Source: Microbacteriaceae bacterium (lineage in GTDB: Bacteria; Actinomycetota; Actinomycetes; Actinomycetales; Microbacteriaceae). Taken from it: a stretch of DNA of 64,000 nucleotides. Shown piece by piece: positions 29,838-39,893 of this stretch. The stretch is from positions 14,145 through 78,144 of the forward strand of contig JAHEFZ010000002.1 in assembly GCA_024639935.1 (NCBI GenBank), in the 5' to 3' direction. Both the position numbers and the translations under genes were made by a program. Each line of letters opens with the position of its first letter. The first letter of the stretch is position 1. The notes below the pieces were generated by a model, which saw only the letters and a program-made list of their open reading frames with translations, searched no databases and was not told the origin of the DNA.

Positions 29838-31184
29838 ATGGGTTCCGTCTCTTTTTGGCACGAGGCGGTCGACCTCACCCCGAGGCCGGCCCTCGATGGC
29901 AACGCGCACGTTGATGTCGCCATCGTAGGGGCCGGACTCACGGGACTATGGACCGCCTATTATCTGCAGAAGGAAAACCCGCGCCTTTCAATCATGCTCG
30001 TAGAAAAACACTTTGCTGGTTTCGGTGCGTCCGGACGTAACGGTGGGTGGGCCAGCGCACTTTTCCCGCAGTCGACCAAGTCGCTGGTGACACGGTACGG
30101 TTTCGACCGCGCCAAGGCATTACGTGATGCGATGTCTGAGACCATCTCCGAAATCGGGCGCGTCGTCGCGTCTGAAAAAATCAACTGCGACTGGGCACAC
30201 AAGGGAACAATCATTTATGCCCGCAGCGCACTTCAGGAACGTGAACTTCGTGCAGAAGTCGCCGCGACCAAGGCTCTGGGAATCGACACGCTCGAATGGT
30301 GGGATGCTGACAAGGTCCAAGCCTCGGGCGCGCGCGGGGCAAGTTTCACTCCCGACTGCGCGCGAGTGCATCCCGCCAAACTCGTTCGTCGGATCGCCGA
30401 GATTGTCGAATCGCGAGGAGCCCGAATCGTCGAAGGCACTACAGTCACGTCATGGAAGAGCGGTGTCGTCCACACCGATCGCGGCGACGTTCGTGCGACG
30501 CACATCATCAATGCGACCGAAGGCTACGGCGCGTCCATCGCTCAGACGAAGCGCCAAATTCTTCCGTTGTATTCGCTCATGATTGCGACGGAGCCTCTTC
30601 CCGATTCCGTTTGGGATGAATTGGGAATCGAACATGGCCACACCTTCTCGGACGGCCGTCACCTCGTCATCTACGGTCAACGCACGGCTGATAACCGGTT
30701 CGCCTTCGGGGGTCGTGGCGCGCGTTACCACTGGGATTCCGCAATCAAACCAGAATACGATCGCGTTGAAAGTGTCTTCCTCCACCTCACTCGAACCTTG
30801 CGAGAAATGTTCCCGCAGATAGCAGACCGCCTCGTGGTGACACACCGTTGGGGCGGACCTTTGGGGGTCCCTCGCGACTGGCACGCGAACGTGACGTACG
30901 ATCCCAAAACCGGACTCGGTGGTGCGGGTGGATATGTGGGTGACGGTTTGTCGACAACAAACCTTGCCGGTCGAACACTCGCCGACCTCATCACCGGGAG
31001 AATTACGCCCTTGACCGAATTGCCCTGGGTGAACCACACGTCGCCGTCGTGGGAGCCAGAGCCGCTGCGATTCCTCGGCGCCAACGCTGGCCTCGTCGGG
31101 ATGACCGTAGCAGACGAGGAAGAGAAAATCACGGGGCGACCGTCGCTTGTCGCTCGTCTCCTTGCGCCACTCACCGGGCACTAG
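29838..31184 (+). CDS. FAD-dependent amine oxidase-like protein (DAO/PuuB type)
   Basis: The 448-residue protein has the FAD-binding Rossmann motif VAIVGAGLTGLWTAYYL, the DAO-family block GFGASGRNGGWASALFP and the C-terminal GGAGGYVGDGLSTTNLAGR. It resembles gamma-glutamylputrescine oxidases (PuuB) and related amine oxidases. No glutamylpolyamine synthetase (PuuA) is in the window, so the substrate may be a free or acylated amine. It is 4 nt behind the aminotransferase gene, so both are co-expressed and probably serve the same amine pathway by different chemistry. Confidence 0.85.
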   Translation: MGSVSFWHEAVDLTPRPALDGNAHVDVAIVGAGLTGLWTAYYLQKENPRLSIMLVEKHFAGFGASGRNGGWASALFPQSTKSLVTRYGFDRAKALRDAMSETISEIGRVVASEKINCDWAHKGTIIYARSALQERELRAEVAATKALGIDTLEWWDADKVQASGARGASFTPDCARVHPAKLVRRIAEIVESRGARIVEGTTVTSWKSGVVHTDRGDVRATHIINATEGYGASIAQTKRQILPLYSLMIATEPLPDSVWDELGIEHGHTFSDGRHLVIYGQRTADNRFAFGGRGARYHWDSAIKPEYDRVESVFLHLTRTLREMFPQIADRLVVTHRWGGPLGVPRDWHANVTYDPKTGLGGAGGYVGDGLSTTNLAGRTLADLITGRITPLTELPWVNHTSPSWEPEPLRFLGANAGLVGMTVADEEEKITGRPSLVARLLAPLTGH

Positions 31185-31188
31185 CCAA

Positions 31189-31194
31189 TAGCCT
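31189..31194 (+). promoter_or_regulatory. -10 element TAGCCT of a leaderless transcript for the HEALH protein
   Basis: TAGCCT, 6 nt (GAAAGT), GTG start at 31201. It lies just after the stop of the oxidase gene, so the next gene has its own promoter. Confidence 0.5.
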
Positions 31195-31200
31195 GAAAGT

Positions 31201-32238
31201 GTGAAACGGTACCTCGCACCCGGCTTAGGACGGCGCGTTGGAATTGCCATCGCCGTGATTTCGCTTGTTGCGCAAGTCGGCGCACTTTCCATGCTTGGCT
31301 GGGGATTTCTCAACGTGTCAAGCGTGCGGGATTGGCTCACGGTAGGGAAAGCCGTTGAAAACGCCCGAATCGAAGAATATGTCGCTCGCGCAGGTCTTTC
31401 GTCAGCCGGTCGATTTTATTTGTTGGCGGCGCGTCCGACTCTTCACAGCCCGGATACGTTCGACGAATCATGCCCGCATCCTGAAGCGGGGATTGCGGTG
31501 CTCGGATGCTATTCCGTCTCGAACGACACGATCCATCTTCTCGACATCACGGATGATGTCCTGACGACGTTAGCGCCCGTCGTCGCCGCCCACGAAGCAT
31601 TGCATGCAATCTGGGCGCGGCTTGACCCGGTTGAACGAGCAACGATTTCCGCGGAGATCGAAAAATCGTTCACCAGCATCAGTGACCCCGCAATTCTGGG
31701 GCGCCTTGCACCATACGAAAACTTGACGTCAGATCAACGTGTTGCAGAGCTCTTCGCGATTCTCGGCACTGAATCTGCCACCGTGACGCCTGCCCTCGAA
31801 GAGGTTTACGCACGCTATTTTGACAATCGGCAATCCTGTGTCGAACTCGCCGTGTCGTCCGCCAACACAATTTCCGAGATTTCAAATTCAATCCAATCAG
31901 TTGGCGGTCAAATCCTTGCGGTCGAAACGAGGGTCAAGGACGGTCTTGCAACGTACGCATCGGAGAAGCGCACTCTGCTAGCCGACATCGATTCATTCAA
32001 CGCTCATGCAAAAGTTCCTGGCTACTTCCCCTCGTCGTCAGATTTCACTCGTGAACGAAACTCGCTTGAACTTCGGCAAACAAAATTGGAAAACACGCGA
32101 ATTGCACTGAATGAACTCATTGCACGATACAACTCGCTCGTCGAAAAAATGTCTCTACTCAACGCTCGAGCTACGAGGCTCAACACGGCTTTGGGCATTG
32201 ATGCGAGTGCGATGCTTCCGGTGCCAGCCGAACCCTAG
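31201..32238 (+). CDS. Membrane-anchored protein with an HEALH (HExxH) metalloprotease-like motif
   Basis: One N-terminal membrane helix (about 14-37, GIAIAVISLVAQVGALSML) is followed by an extracytoplasmic part. Residues near 130 read VVAAHEALHAIWARL, the HExxH zinc motif, and ELFAILGTE about 60 residues later could supply the third ligand. Two cysteines before it (SCPHPEAGIAVLGC) could form a disulfide. Residues about 220-330 are alpha-helical and coiled-coil-like (LRQTKLENTRIALNELIARYNSLVEK in pieces). I do not recognise a named family. The stop interlocks with the convergent reductase stop (CTAG). Confidence 0.7.
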   Translation: MKRYLAPGLGRRVGIAIAVISLVAQVGALSMLGWGFLNVSSVRDWLTVGKAVENARIEEYVARAGLSSAGRFYLLAARPTLHSPDTFDESCPHPEAGIAVLGCYSVSNDTIHLLDITDDVLTTLAPVVAAHEALHAIWARLDPVERATISAEIEKSFTSISDPAILGRLAPYENLTSDQRVAELFAILGTESATVTPALEEVYARYFDNRQSCVELAVSSANTISEISNSIQSVGGQILAVETRVKDGLATYASEKRTLLADIDSFNAHAKVPGYFPSSSDFTRERNSLELRQTKLENTRIALNELIARYNSLVEKMSLLNARATRLNTALGIDASAMLPVPAEP

Positions 32239-33203
32239 GGCTTGACGGGGAAGAAATTCGCTATCTGAGTGAACTCGCGGGTCGTTGGGCTCCACGAGAC
32301 GGCGGCGTCGGCGTTCTCACGAACTTGAACGACCGTTGTCGCGCCTGCAATAACGCTTGACATTCCAGGAACCGCCAAAAGCCAACCAATCGTCGCCTCG
32401 AGCATGGTGATCCGCCGTGACTCGCAGAACGCGGCAAACCTTTCCATCGCGTCCCAGGGAGCTTCCGCGTGTACATGGTGACGCGACTGCATTATTCGTG
32501 AGTTTTCGGGGCCGCCATCCTTGGTAAATTTTCCCGTGAGCAGCCCGTTGTGGAGAGGAAACCACGGCAAAAAGCCCAAACCTAAATCCTGAACAGTAGG
32601 CAGAATGTCGTGTTCTGCCTCACGCGCCAGAAGGTTGTATTCGTTTTGTGCTGACACAAACGTCCTCAACCCGAGGCGCTTTGCGACGGATTGTGCTCGG
32701 CGAGCTTGCTCGCCCGAGTAATTGCTGTGACCAATGTGCCGAACCTTGCCCTCGTCGATCAATTCATTGAGCGCCTCCAGTGTTTCTTCAATGGGCACTC
32801 GTGGGTCGGGAGTGTGATGTTGATAAAGATCGACGTAATCCGTTTGAAGCCGTTCCAGAGACTCGTCGATTGATGCTCGGATGTAGGCGCGTGAGCCACC
32901 TGGACCTAAGCGAGCGAGCGGACTTTCGTATTCCGTGTGTCCGAACTTTGTAGTGAGGACCATTTGTTCGCGGGCTTTCGCCACAACCGGCCCCATGAGG
33001 CGTTCCGACATCCCAAATTCGGCGCCGTAAATATCGGCGGTGTCAAAGAAGTTAATGCCCGCTTCGATTGCGGCCACCATCACATCGGCCGTTCCCTCGG
33101 CCGTAAACGTCGGTGTGTCAACACGACCAAAATTGTTGCAACCCAAGCCGACCGCCGAAACAAGCAGTCCCGAGTTCCCGAGGTAACGGATGGGGATGTC
33201 CAT
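32235..33203 (-). CDS. Aldo/keto reductase
   Basis: The 322-residue protein is a TIM-barrel NADPH oxidoreductase. The catalytic Tyr lies in FFDTADIYG, Lys in LTTKFGH and His in DLYQHHTPDP. The cofactor segment near the end is SSVIAGATTVVQVRENADA. I choose the ATG at 33203, where the family starts (MDIPIRYLGNSGL); the frame stays open 34 codons further but those residues are not family-like and would overlap the ogt promoter. Physiological substrate unknown. Divergent from ogt. Confidence 0.9.
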   Translation of the reverse strand: MDIPIRYLGNSGLLVSAVGLGCNNFGRVDTPTFTAEGTADVMVAAIEAGINFFDTADIYGAEFGMSERLMGPVVAKAREQMVLTTKFGHTEYESPLARLGPGGSRAYIRASIDESLERLQTDYVDLYQHHTPDPRVPIEETLEALNELIDEGKVRHIGHSNYSGEQARRAQSVAKRLGLRTFVSAQNEYNLLAREAEHDILPTVQDLGLGFLPWFPLHNGLLTGKFTKDGGPENSRIMQSRHHVHAEAPWDAMERFAAFCESRRITMLEATIGWLLAVPGMSSVIAGATTVVQVRENADAAVSWSPTTREFTQIANFFPVKP

Positions 33204-33234
33204 AAGAACATCATTCCCCAAGTTTGAATAACGC

Positions 33235-33253
33235 CACATTACTAACACATTAC
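33235..33253. repeat. Direct repeat CACATTAC-TAA-CACATTAC between the reductase and ogt
   Basis: Two perfect 8-nt copies spaced 11 nt start-to-start, one helical turn, in the 93-nt divergent region. The minus strand also offers TTTACA and TAATGT at 16-nt spacing as a reductase promoter overlapping the repeat. A regulator binding site is plausible. Confidence 0.45.
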
Positions 33254-33284
33254 AATCGTTTTTGTCAGTGTAAAGTCCCTCAGC

Positions 33285-33290
33285 TACCAT
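33285..33290 (+). promoter_or_regulatory. -10 element TACCAT of a leaderless ogt transcript
   Basis: TACCAT, then ATGACA, then the second ATG at 33297. The spacing rule favours the second ATG (MHHFDG...) over the first at 33291. Confidence 0.5.
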
Positions 33291-33296
33291 ATGACA

Positions 33297-33788
33297 ATGC
33301 ACCATTTTGATGGCATCAGCCGCATGGACAGCCCGATTGGCCGTCTCGAGATTGTGTCGCGAGGTGACTCGATTGTGGGGCTGGCCATCGCGCGCGACGG
33401 AGACTTACCTCACGATTCGCAACCCGAGAAGAAGAATGCTGTACTCGTCTCGGCAATGCGACAACTTGGCGAATATTTCGCGGGGAAGCGTCGCGAATTC
33501 AGCATCCCCGTGTCCCTATCCGGAACGCCATTTCAACGGTCGGTGTGGGATTCATTGGCAGCAATCCCGTACGGTGCGGTTCGATCGTATGGAGAAGTGG
33601 GTAGAACTACGGGACGAGCCTCCGCAGGTCGCGCCGTCGGTGGTGCGGTCGGCGCGAACCCCGTTCCCATCATCATCCCCTGCCACCGCGTGCTCGCGAG
33701 CGACAGTCGAATCACCGGGTACTCAGGCGGAAACGGTATTCCCACGAAAGTGTGGCTATTAGACCACGAGGGCATCCCCCACCGATGA
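33297..33788 (+). CDS. ogt: Methylated-DNA--protein-cysteine methyltransferase
   Basis: Direct-reversal repair of O6-alkylguanine by suicide transfer to a cysteine. The active-site motif IIIPCHRVL is present, preceded by the DNA-binding helix (GTPFQRSVWDSLAAIPYGAVRSYGEV in pieces) and the arginine finger region GRASAGRAVGGAVGANP. The start at 33297 follows the leaderless promoter; an ATG 6 nt earlier would add Met-Thr. The gene ends in ATGA, coupled to tag, forming an alkylation-repair pair. Confidence 0.94.
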   Translation: MHHFDGISRMDSPIGRLEIVSRGDSIVGLAIARDGDLPHDSQPEKKNAVLVSAMRQLGEYFAGKRREFSIPVSLSGTPFQRSVWDSLAAIPYGAVRSYGEVGRTTGRASAGRAVGGAVGANPVPIIIPCHRVLASDSRITGYSGGNGIPTKVWLLDHEGIPHR

Positions 33789-34363
33789 GTTCCCTGCAGG
33801 TCGGCATCGACGGCGTCTCGCGATGTTGGTGGTGCGGCGAAGACCCGCTCTACGTGGAATATCACGACACGGAATGGGGCGTCCCGGTTCACGGCGACCG
33901 CGAGATGTTCGAAAGGCTCGTTCTCGAATCCTTCCAGTCGGGGCTGTCGTGGATCACAATACTGCGTCGGCGCGAAGGCTTCCGCGCCGCGTTCCGTAAC
34001 TTCGACCCGCACGCCATCGCGGGGTTCGGGTCGGCCGATCGCGCGCGACTTATGTCCGACGCAGGGATCATCAGGAACAACGCCAAAATCGACGCGACGA
34101 TTCACAACGCGGCAATTGTCGCCAACATGATGGACACCGAGCCGGGTGCGCTCGATGACCTGATCTGGTCACATTCCCCCAAGGGTCGCCAACCCGTTCG
34201 TAAGACCCGAACTGATATTCCGGCCGTCACCCCCGAGTCCTTTGCCCTGGCAAAGGCGCTCAAGAAGCGAGGCTTCACATTCGTCGGGCCTACCACCGCC
34301 TACGCGCACATGCAGGCGGTCGGCGTCGTGACCGATCACGTGCAGGGCTGTCACCGTGAATAG
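33785..34363 (+). CDS. tag: DNA-3-methyladenine glycosylase I
   Basis: Removes 3-methyladenine from DNA. The 192-residue protein shows CWWCGEDPLYVEYHDTEWG, GLSWITILRRREGFRAAF and the C-terminal zinc ligands in TDHVQGCH, all typical of Tag. The ATG at 33785 overlaps the ogt stop by 4 nt; the open frame extending to 33752 would lie within ogt. It forms one repair operon with ogt. Confidence 0.95.
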   Translation: MSSLQVGIDGVSRCWWCGEDPLYVEYHDTEWGVPVHGDREMFERLVLESFQSGLSWITILRRREGFRAAFRNFDPHAIAGFGSADRARLMSDAGIIRNNAKIDATIHNAAIVANMMDTEPGALDDLIWSHSPKGRQPVRKTRTDIPAVTPESFALAKALKKRGFTFVGPTTAYAHMQAVGVVTDHVQGCHRE

Positions 34364-34438
34364 GCCCGATGGCCCGGTCTCAATGTTTCGCGGGAGGTGC
34401 ACCACGTCATTATTGAGATGGCAGGCAAGCTCACGGCC

Positions 34439-36391
34439 TCAGTTACGGAGAAACAACACGAAAAGATTCTGGGTCGCACTAATCGACACAGCGTCGAGGG
34501 TCATGGTGCTTCGAGTGCCACCGGAACAAGAATTGTTTCCGCCGTTAGAGGTATTGGAGACATTGACAGTGAACACACGTGGCGAATTAGGTTCGGGCAC
34601 GAGATTAGCCCCGGACGGTGCAACTAAATCGATGTCGTCAATCACGGCTTGAACGTTTACGCGTGTCCCTCTTAGCGAGACACCGCGAGTTCTCGATTCT
34701 GCAGTCACTCCCACGGCACTCGGCACCGACACGGTCGCCGCAGTCGCATGACCGTCACCAGAGTTCTCGGTTATGCAAAGCAACACGTTCGTCGCGTCAC
34801 CGAGAGGAAAATTCGGCAAACGAACAGTTGATACGCGTGGGTCGGCGAGTAAGCGAATGGGCGTTACTTGATTCGGGTCCTCAACAGTAACAAGAACATA
34901 ACTTTCCGACGTCACACCAGTCGAGGAGGTGATTCGATAGATTACCGGATACGTTCCCCCGATCAGTGAACTTCCAGAAGGAACGCTGATTCGAAGTTGG
35001 GAGGTGTTGACCACCGTAGCTGAGAGATTGCCCGAGGATGGGTTAGCGGTAGGTAGTGTGACCACGGACAGAGTTGCGCCCGCCGCAGAGAAGGACACCG
35101 GACCCGTCAACGCTGTCACATCGGTTGAAGTGCCGTCGGCTTGAACCGTCACCTCGGTTGGGCATGCTAATGGTGTTGATCTCGTCGTATTCGACGAATT
35201 GGGGCAACTCGGGTCGACAATCGTGTAACGCAGGACGACGCGTCCACTTCCGCCTGCACGACCACGGATGTCCTCCGGATCGGTACCACCCCCGCCTCCA
35301 CCGAAACCGTCAGTACCGTCGGTCCCGATTGCGGCTTGCCATTGTGCCAGGCTCACGGAGTTCGGTAATGCGTTGGTGTTGTAGTCGGTGTACAACGGGG
35401 CATAAGCAGAACCCCGTCCCGCGCTAGAACATCCCGCAGTGCCACCACCACCGGTGATAACTTTTGCGGCGTTCGAGTTAACTCCACCCCCTCCGCCACA
35501 AGCGTAGGTTACCCATGGTCCCGTGATGTCTGATTCGATCCCGGCGCCTCCGTTGCCGCCGCCGTGGTAAAAACTAGTGCACGATTCTGCAAGACAACCT
35601 GCCGAAAGAGTGCGCGAATTTCCGCCATTCGCGCCTGCACCGCCGCCACCGCCACCGGCGGAGTATGAGCCTGCGAGTGATGCACCACCCGCATTCCCAT
35701 ACGACCGAGCACCCACGGCTGTGGAGGTGCTCGCGGAGGTGACCGAACTGAGGTTTCGATCATACGACGCACCTCCTGATGACCCACCCGATTGACCGTC
35801 ACCGTTGATGACGCCGGTGAACGGCGAGCGGCGATGGCCACCCGCTCCTCCTCCCGTGGCGGTAATGCTGCCGAAAATTGAGTCGTGACCGTTGGACGGA
35901 ATCGTTTGGTGGGTTGTCGTCCACGTGCCGGAATATCGGTCCGATCCGCCCGCGCCTCCCGATCCGCCTGCGCCGACTGTCACGGCGATATCGTCCCCGG
36001 GAGTAACGGAAAGCGGAGTGCTCCGGTTCGTCGTTGTTCCAGAAATGCGCGTCGTCCACGATGTTGCCACTCCTCCCGCACCGCCACCTCCGGACGCACC
36101 CCCGCCTCCTCCCGCTAACACGAGGTAGTCCACCGAATAAACGTTCTCGGGAACAGTCCACGTGCAGTTCGCATCTCCCGAGGCGGGCGCGGTGAATGTC
36201 ACCACGATGATTGGTGACGCTGAATTGTCCGTGGACACGGTTCCGGCAGAACACGCCGTCGCCGCCTCGGCCGTGAGGGTGGAAATTGGTTCAATGGCTA
36301 GTCCGATTGTCGCCCCAATGATCGCCATCACGAGGGAATGCCGACCGGCCACCACGATTCGTTGACGCGACCACCAACGGGTGACGACCAT
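34439..36391 (-). CDS. Large glycine-rich secreted protein
   Basis: A 650-residue exported protein. The signal peptide (RHSLVMAIIGATIGLAIEPI, cleavage near AEAA) has a long basic N-region. Residues about 45-375 form a domain with repeated Gly runs (VLAGGGGGASGGGGAGG, GAGGSGGAGG, YACGGGGGVN, FGGGGGGTDPED) typical of glycine-rich adhesin-like proteins. The rest is Ser/Thr-rich and beta-rich, with paired cysteines. No LPxTG-like anchor or terminal helix follows; it ends FVLFLRN. I start at the ATG at 36391 because GAAGGG lies 7 nt upstream. Role in surface attachment is inferred. Confidence 0.75.
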   Translation of the reverse strand: MVVTRWWSRQRIVVAGRHSLVMAIIGATIGLAIEPISTLTAEAATACSAGTVSTDNSASPIIVVTFTAPASGDANCTWTVPENVYSVDYLVLAGGGGGASGGGGAGGVATSWTTRISGTTTNRSTPLSVTPGDDIAVTVGAGGSGGAGGSDRYSGTWTTTHQTIPSNGHDSIFGSITATGGGAGGHRRSPFTGVINGDGQSGGSSGGASYDRNLSSVTSASTSTAVGARSYGNAGGASLAGSYSAGGGGGGAGANGGNSRTLSAGCLAESCTSFYHGGGNGGAGIESDITGPWVTYACGGGGGVNSNAAKVITGGGGTAGCSSAGRGSAYAPLYTDYNTNALPNSVSLAQWQAAIGTDGTDGFGGGGGGTDPEDIRGRAGGSGRVVLRYTIVDPSCPNSSNTTRSTPLACPTEVTVQADGTSTDVTALTGPVSFSAAGATLSVVTLPTANPSSGNLSATVVNTSQLRISVPSGSSLIGGTYPVIYRITSSTGVTSESYVLVTVEDPNQVTPIRLLADPRVSTVRLPNFPLGDATNVLLCITENSGDGHATAATVSVPSAVGVTAESRTRGVSLRGTRVNVQAVIDDIDLVAPSGANLVPEPNSPRVFTVNVSNTSNGGNNSCSGGTRSTMTLDAVSISATQNLFVLFLRN

Positions 36392-36419
36392 TACACGTCC
36401 CTTCACTCCCAACGCTCAA

Positions 36420-36425
36420 ATCTTA
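36420..36425 (-). promoter_or_regulatory. -10 element TAAGAT for the glycine-rich protein gene
   Basis: TAAGAT lies 28 nt before the ATG at 36391. Transcription would start around 36413, giving a short leader that includes the GAAGGG ribosome binding site. A TTG at 36412 is a less likely leaderless start. Confidence 0.45.
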
Positions 36426-36500
36426 CCTGAACCGCATTCAGCCGTTTTGCGTGAAGCGACGGGGGATCGCGATGATGTTCGAGATTGTCGGCGAATTCGA

Positions 36501-37235
36501 CTACACCGCGAGTCGTGCCTGGTTGCCAACAAGCGTGACGGACAATCCGTGTTGGCCAGCCCAGTCAACGAAATCATGGGCGATATCGAGAGCCGGCGAG
36601 TCAGCGACGAGCGCCGCAACGAGTTCGCCCTTGTGAATCTTGTTGAAGTGATTGAGCGCCTTGCCGCCATTCTTCGACACCACCTCGAGATAGTAGGACG
36701 GAATGTTGTCGGGAATGGGCGCGAGTTCGCGGTAACCGGACGACCGCGCGTCGAGCACCCAATCGTCTGCCGCCATGTCCGTCACGGCCATCGAGAGCTG
36801 GTTGCCCCAGAACGAGGCGAGTGGGTGACCGTCGAGACGTGTGTCGTGGGAGAGTCGATAGTTTGGAATCTGGTCCATTGACGAGACGATTCCCCACAGC
36901 GCCGAGTGGATGAAGACGTGGTTGCCCGCCCACCGCCGCTGATCGAGGGTCCAGTTACTGGCATTCGTCGCGGAAAACAAAACGCCTCTGTATCGGTCGA
37001 TGGCGGGCATCACCGGCGCGCTGGTGAAGACGTTGTTGGCGAGTTCACCGACCGACTTCGGCCCAAGTTTGAGAACGCGAGCCGCTTCGTCCTGGTTGTC
37101 ACGACAAAGCTTTTCAAGCGGGATCATGAGTTCGCGCCGCGCGAGATCCTGCACGGGAAAGGACAGGGTGAAGGGCCCGAGATGAGGCTCCCCACCCTTC
37201 TTTTTGGTTTCCGACGGGGGAAGCAGGATTCGCAC
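36501..37235 (-). CDS. yaaA: YaaA-family peroxide-stress protein (DUF328)
   Basis: The 244-residue protein begins ILLPPSETKKKGGEP, the family hallmark, and contains GVLFSATNASNWTLDQRRW-like and SHDTRLDGHPLASFWG blocks. In E. coli YaaA lowers free iron during peroxide stress and binds DNA. The GTG start directly follows the atpC stop, so the gene is the tail of the ATP synthase operon, an arrangement I regard as a linkage rather than proof of a shared function. Confidence 0.85.
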   Translation of the reverse strand: MRILLPPSETKKKGGEPHLGPFTLSFPVQDLARRELMIPLEKLCRDNQDEAARVLKLGPKSVGELANNVFTSAPVMPAIDRYRGVLFSATNASNWTLDQRRWAGNHVFIHSALWGIVSSMDQIPNYRLSHDTRLDGHPLASFWGNQLSMAVTDMAADDWVLDARSSGYRELAPIPDNIPSYYLEVVSKNGGKALNHFNKIHKGELVAALVADSPALDIAHDFVDWAGQHGLSVTLVGNQARLAV

Positions 37236-37496
37236 TCAGGCGACCAATTCCGCCTGGCTGGCGACAACCATCACCGTGTTGTTTTCGACCGAAAGGAAAC
37301 CTCGGTCGGCTTTCGCGAGGATGATTCCGTTGGCAGTGTGGATCCGGACATCGCCGTCGGCCAAAACGCCGAGGAACGGCTCGTGGCCGGGCAGCACACC
37401 CAGTTCGCCTTCGACGGTGCGAGCAACGAGCATCGTCGCCTCACCCGCCCAGACCTTTCGGTCTGCGGCGACAACACGAACCGTAAGAGCGGCCAT
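37236..37496 (-). CDS. atpC: ATP synthase epsilon subunit
   Basis: An 86-residue F1 epsilon subunit, reduced to the N-terminal beta-sandwich (LTVRVVAADRKVWAGEATML, GELGVLPGHEPFLGVLADG). The C-terminal helical hairpin that inhibits the enzyme in other bacteria is missing, as in several small actinobacterial forms. It lies 2 nt after atpD. Confidence 0.92.
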   Translation of the reverse strand: MAALTVRVVAADRKVWAGEATMLVARTVEGELGVLPGHEPFLGVLADGDVRIHTANGIILAKADRGFLSVENNTVMVVASQAELVA

Positions 37497-37498
37497 GA

Positions 37499-39864
<2,366 letters not shown>

Positions 39865-39893
39865 GGTGTTCCTCCTCTCGGCCTATGTCGGAA

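Noticed and set aside
28773-29909. 378-codon open frame opposite the aminotransferase gene
   Set aside because: Antisense shadow of a clear PLP enzyme; no start signal and no domain.
35230-36120. Repeated GC-rich blocks that could suggest a tandem-repeat or CRISPR-like array
   Set aside because: The repetition is the codon pattern of Gly runs in a protein; there are no uniform repeats with unique spacers.
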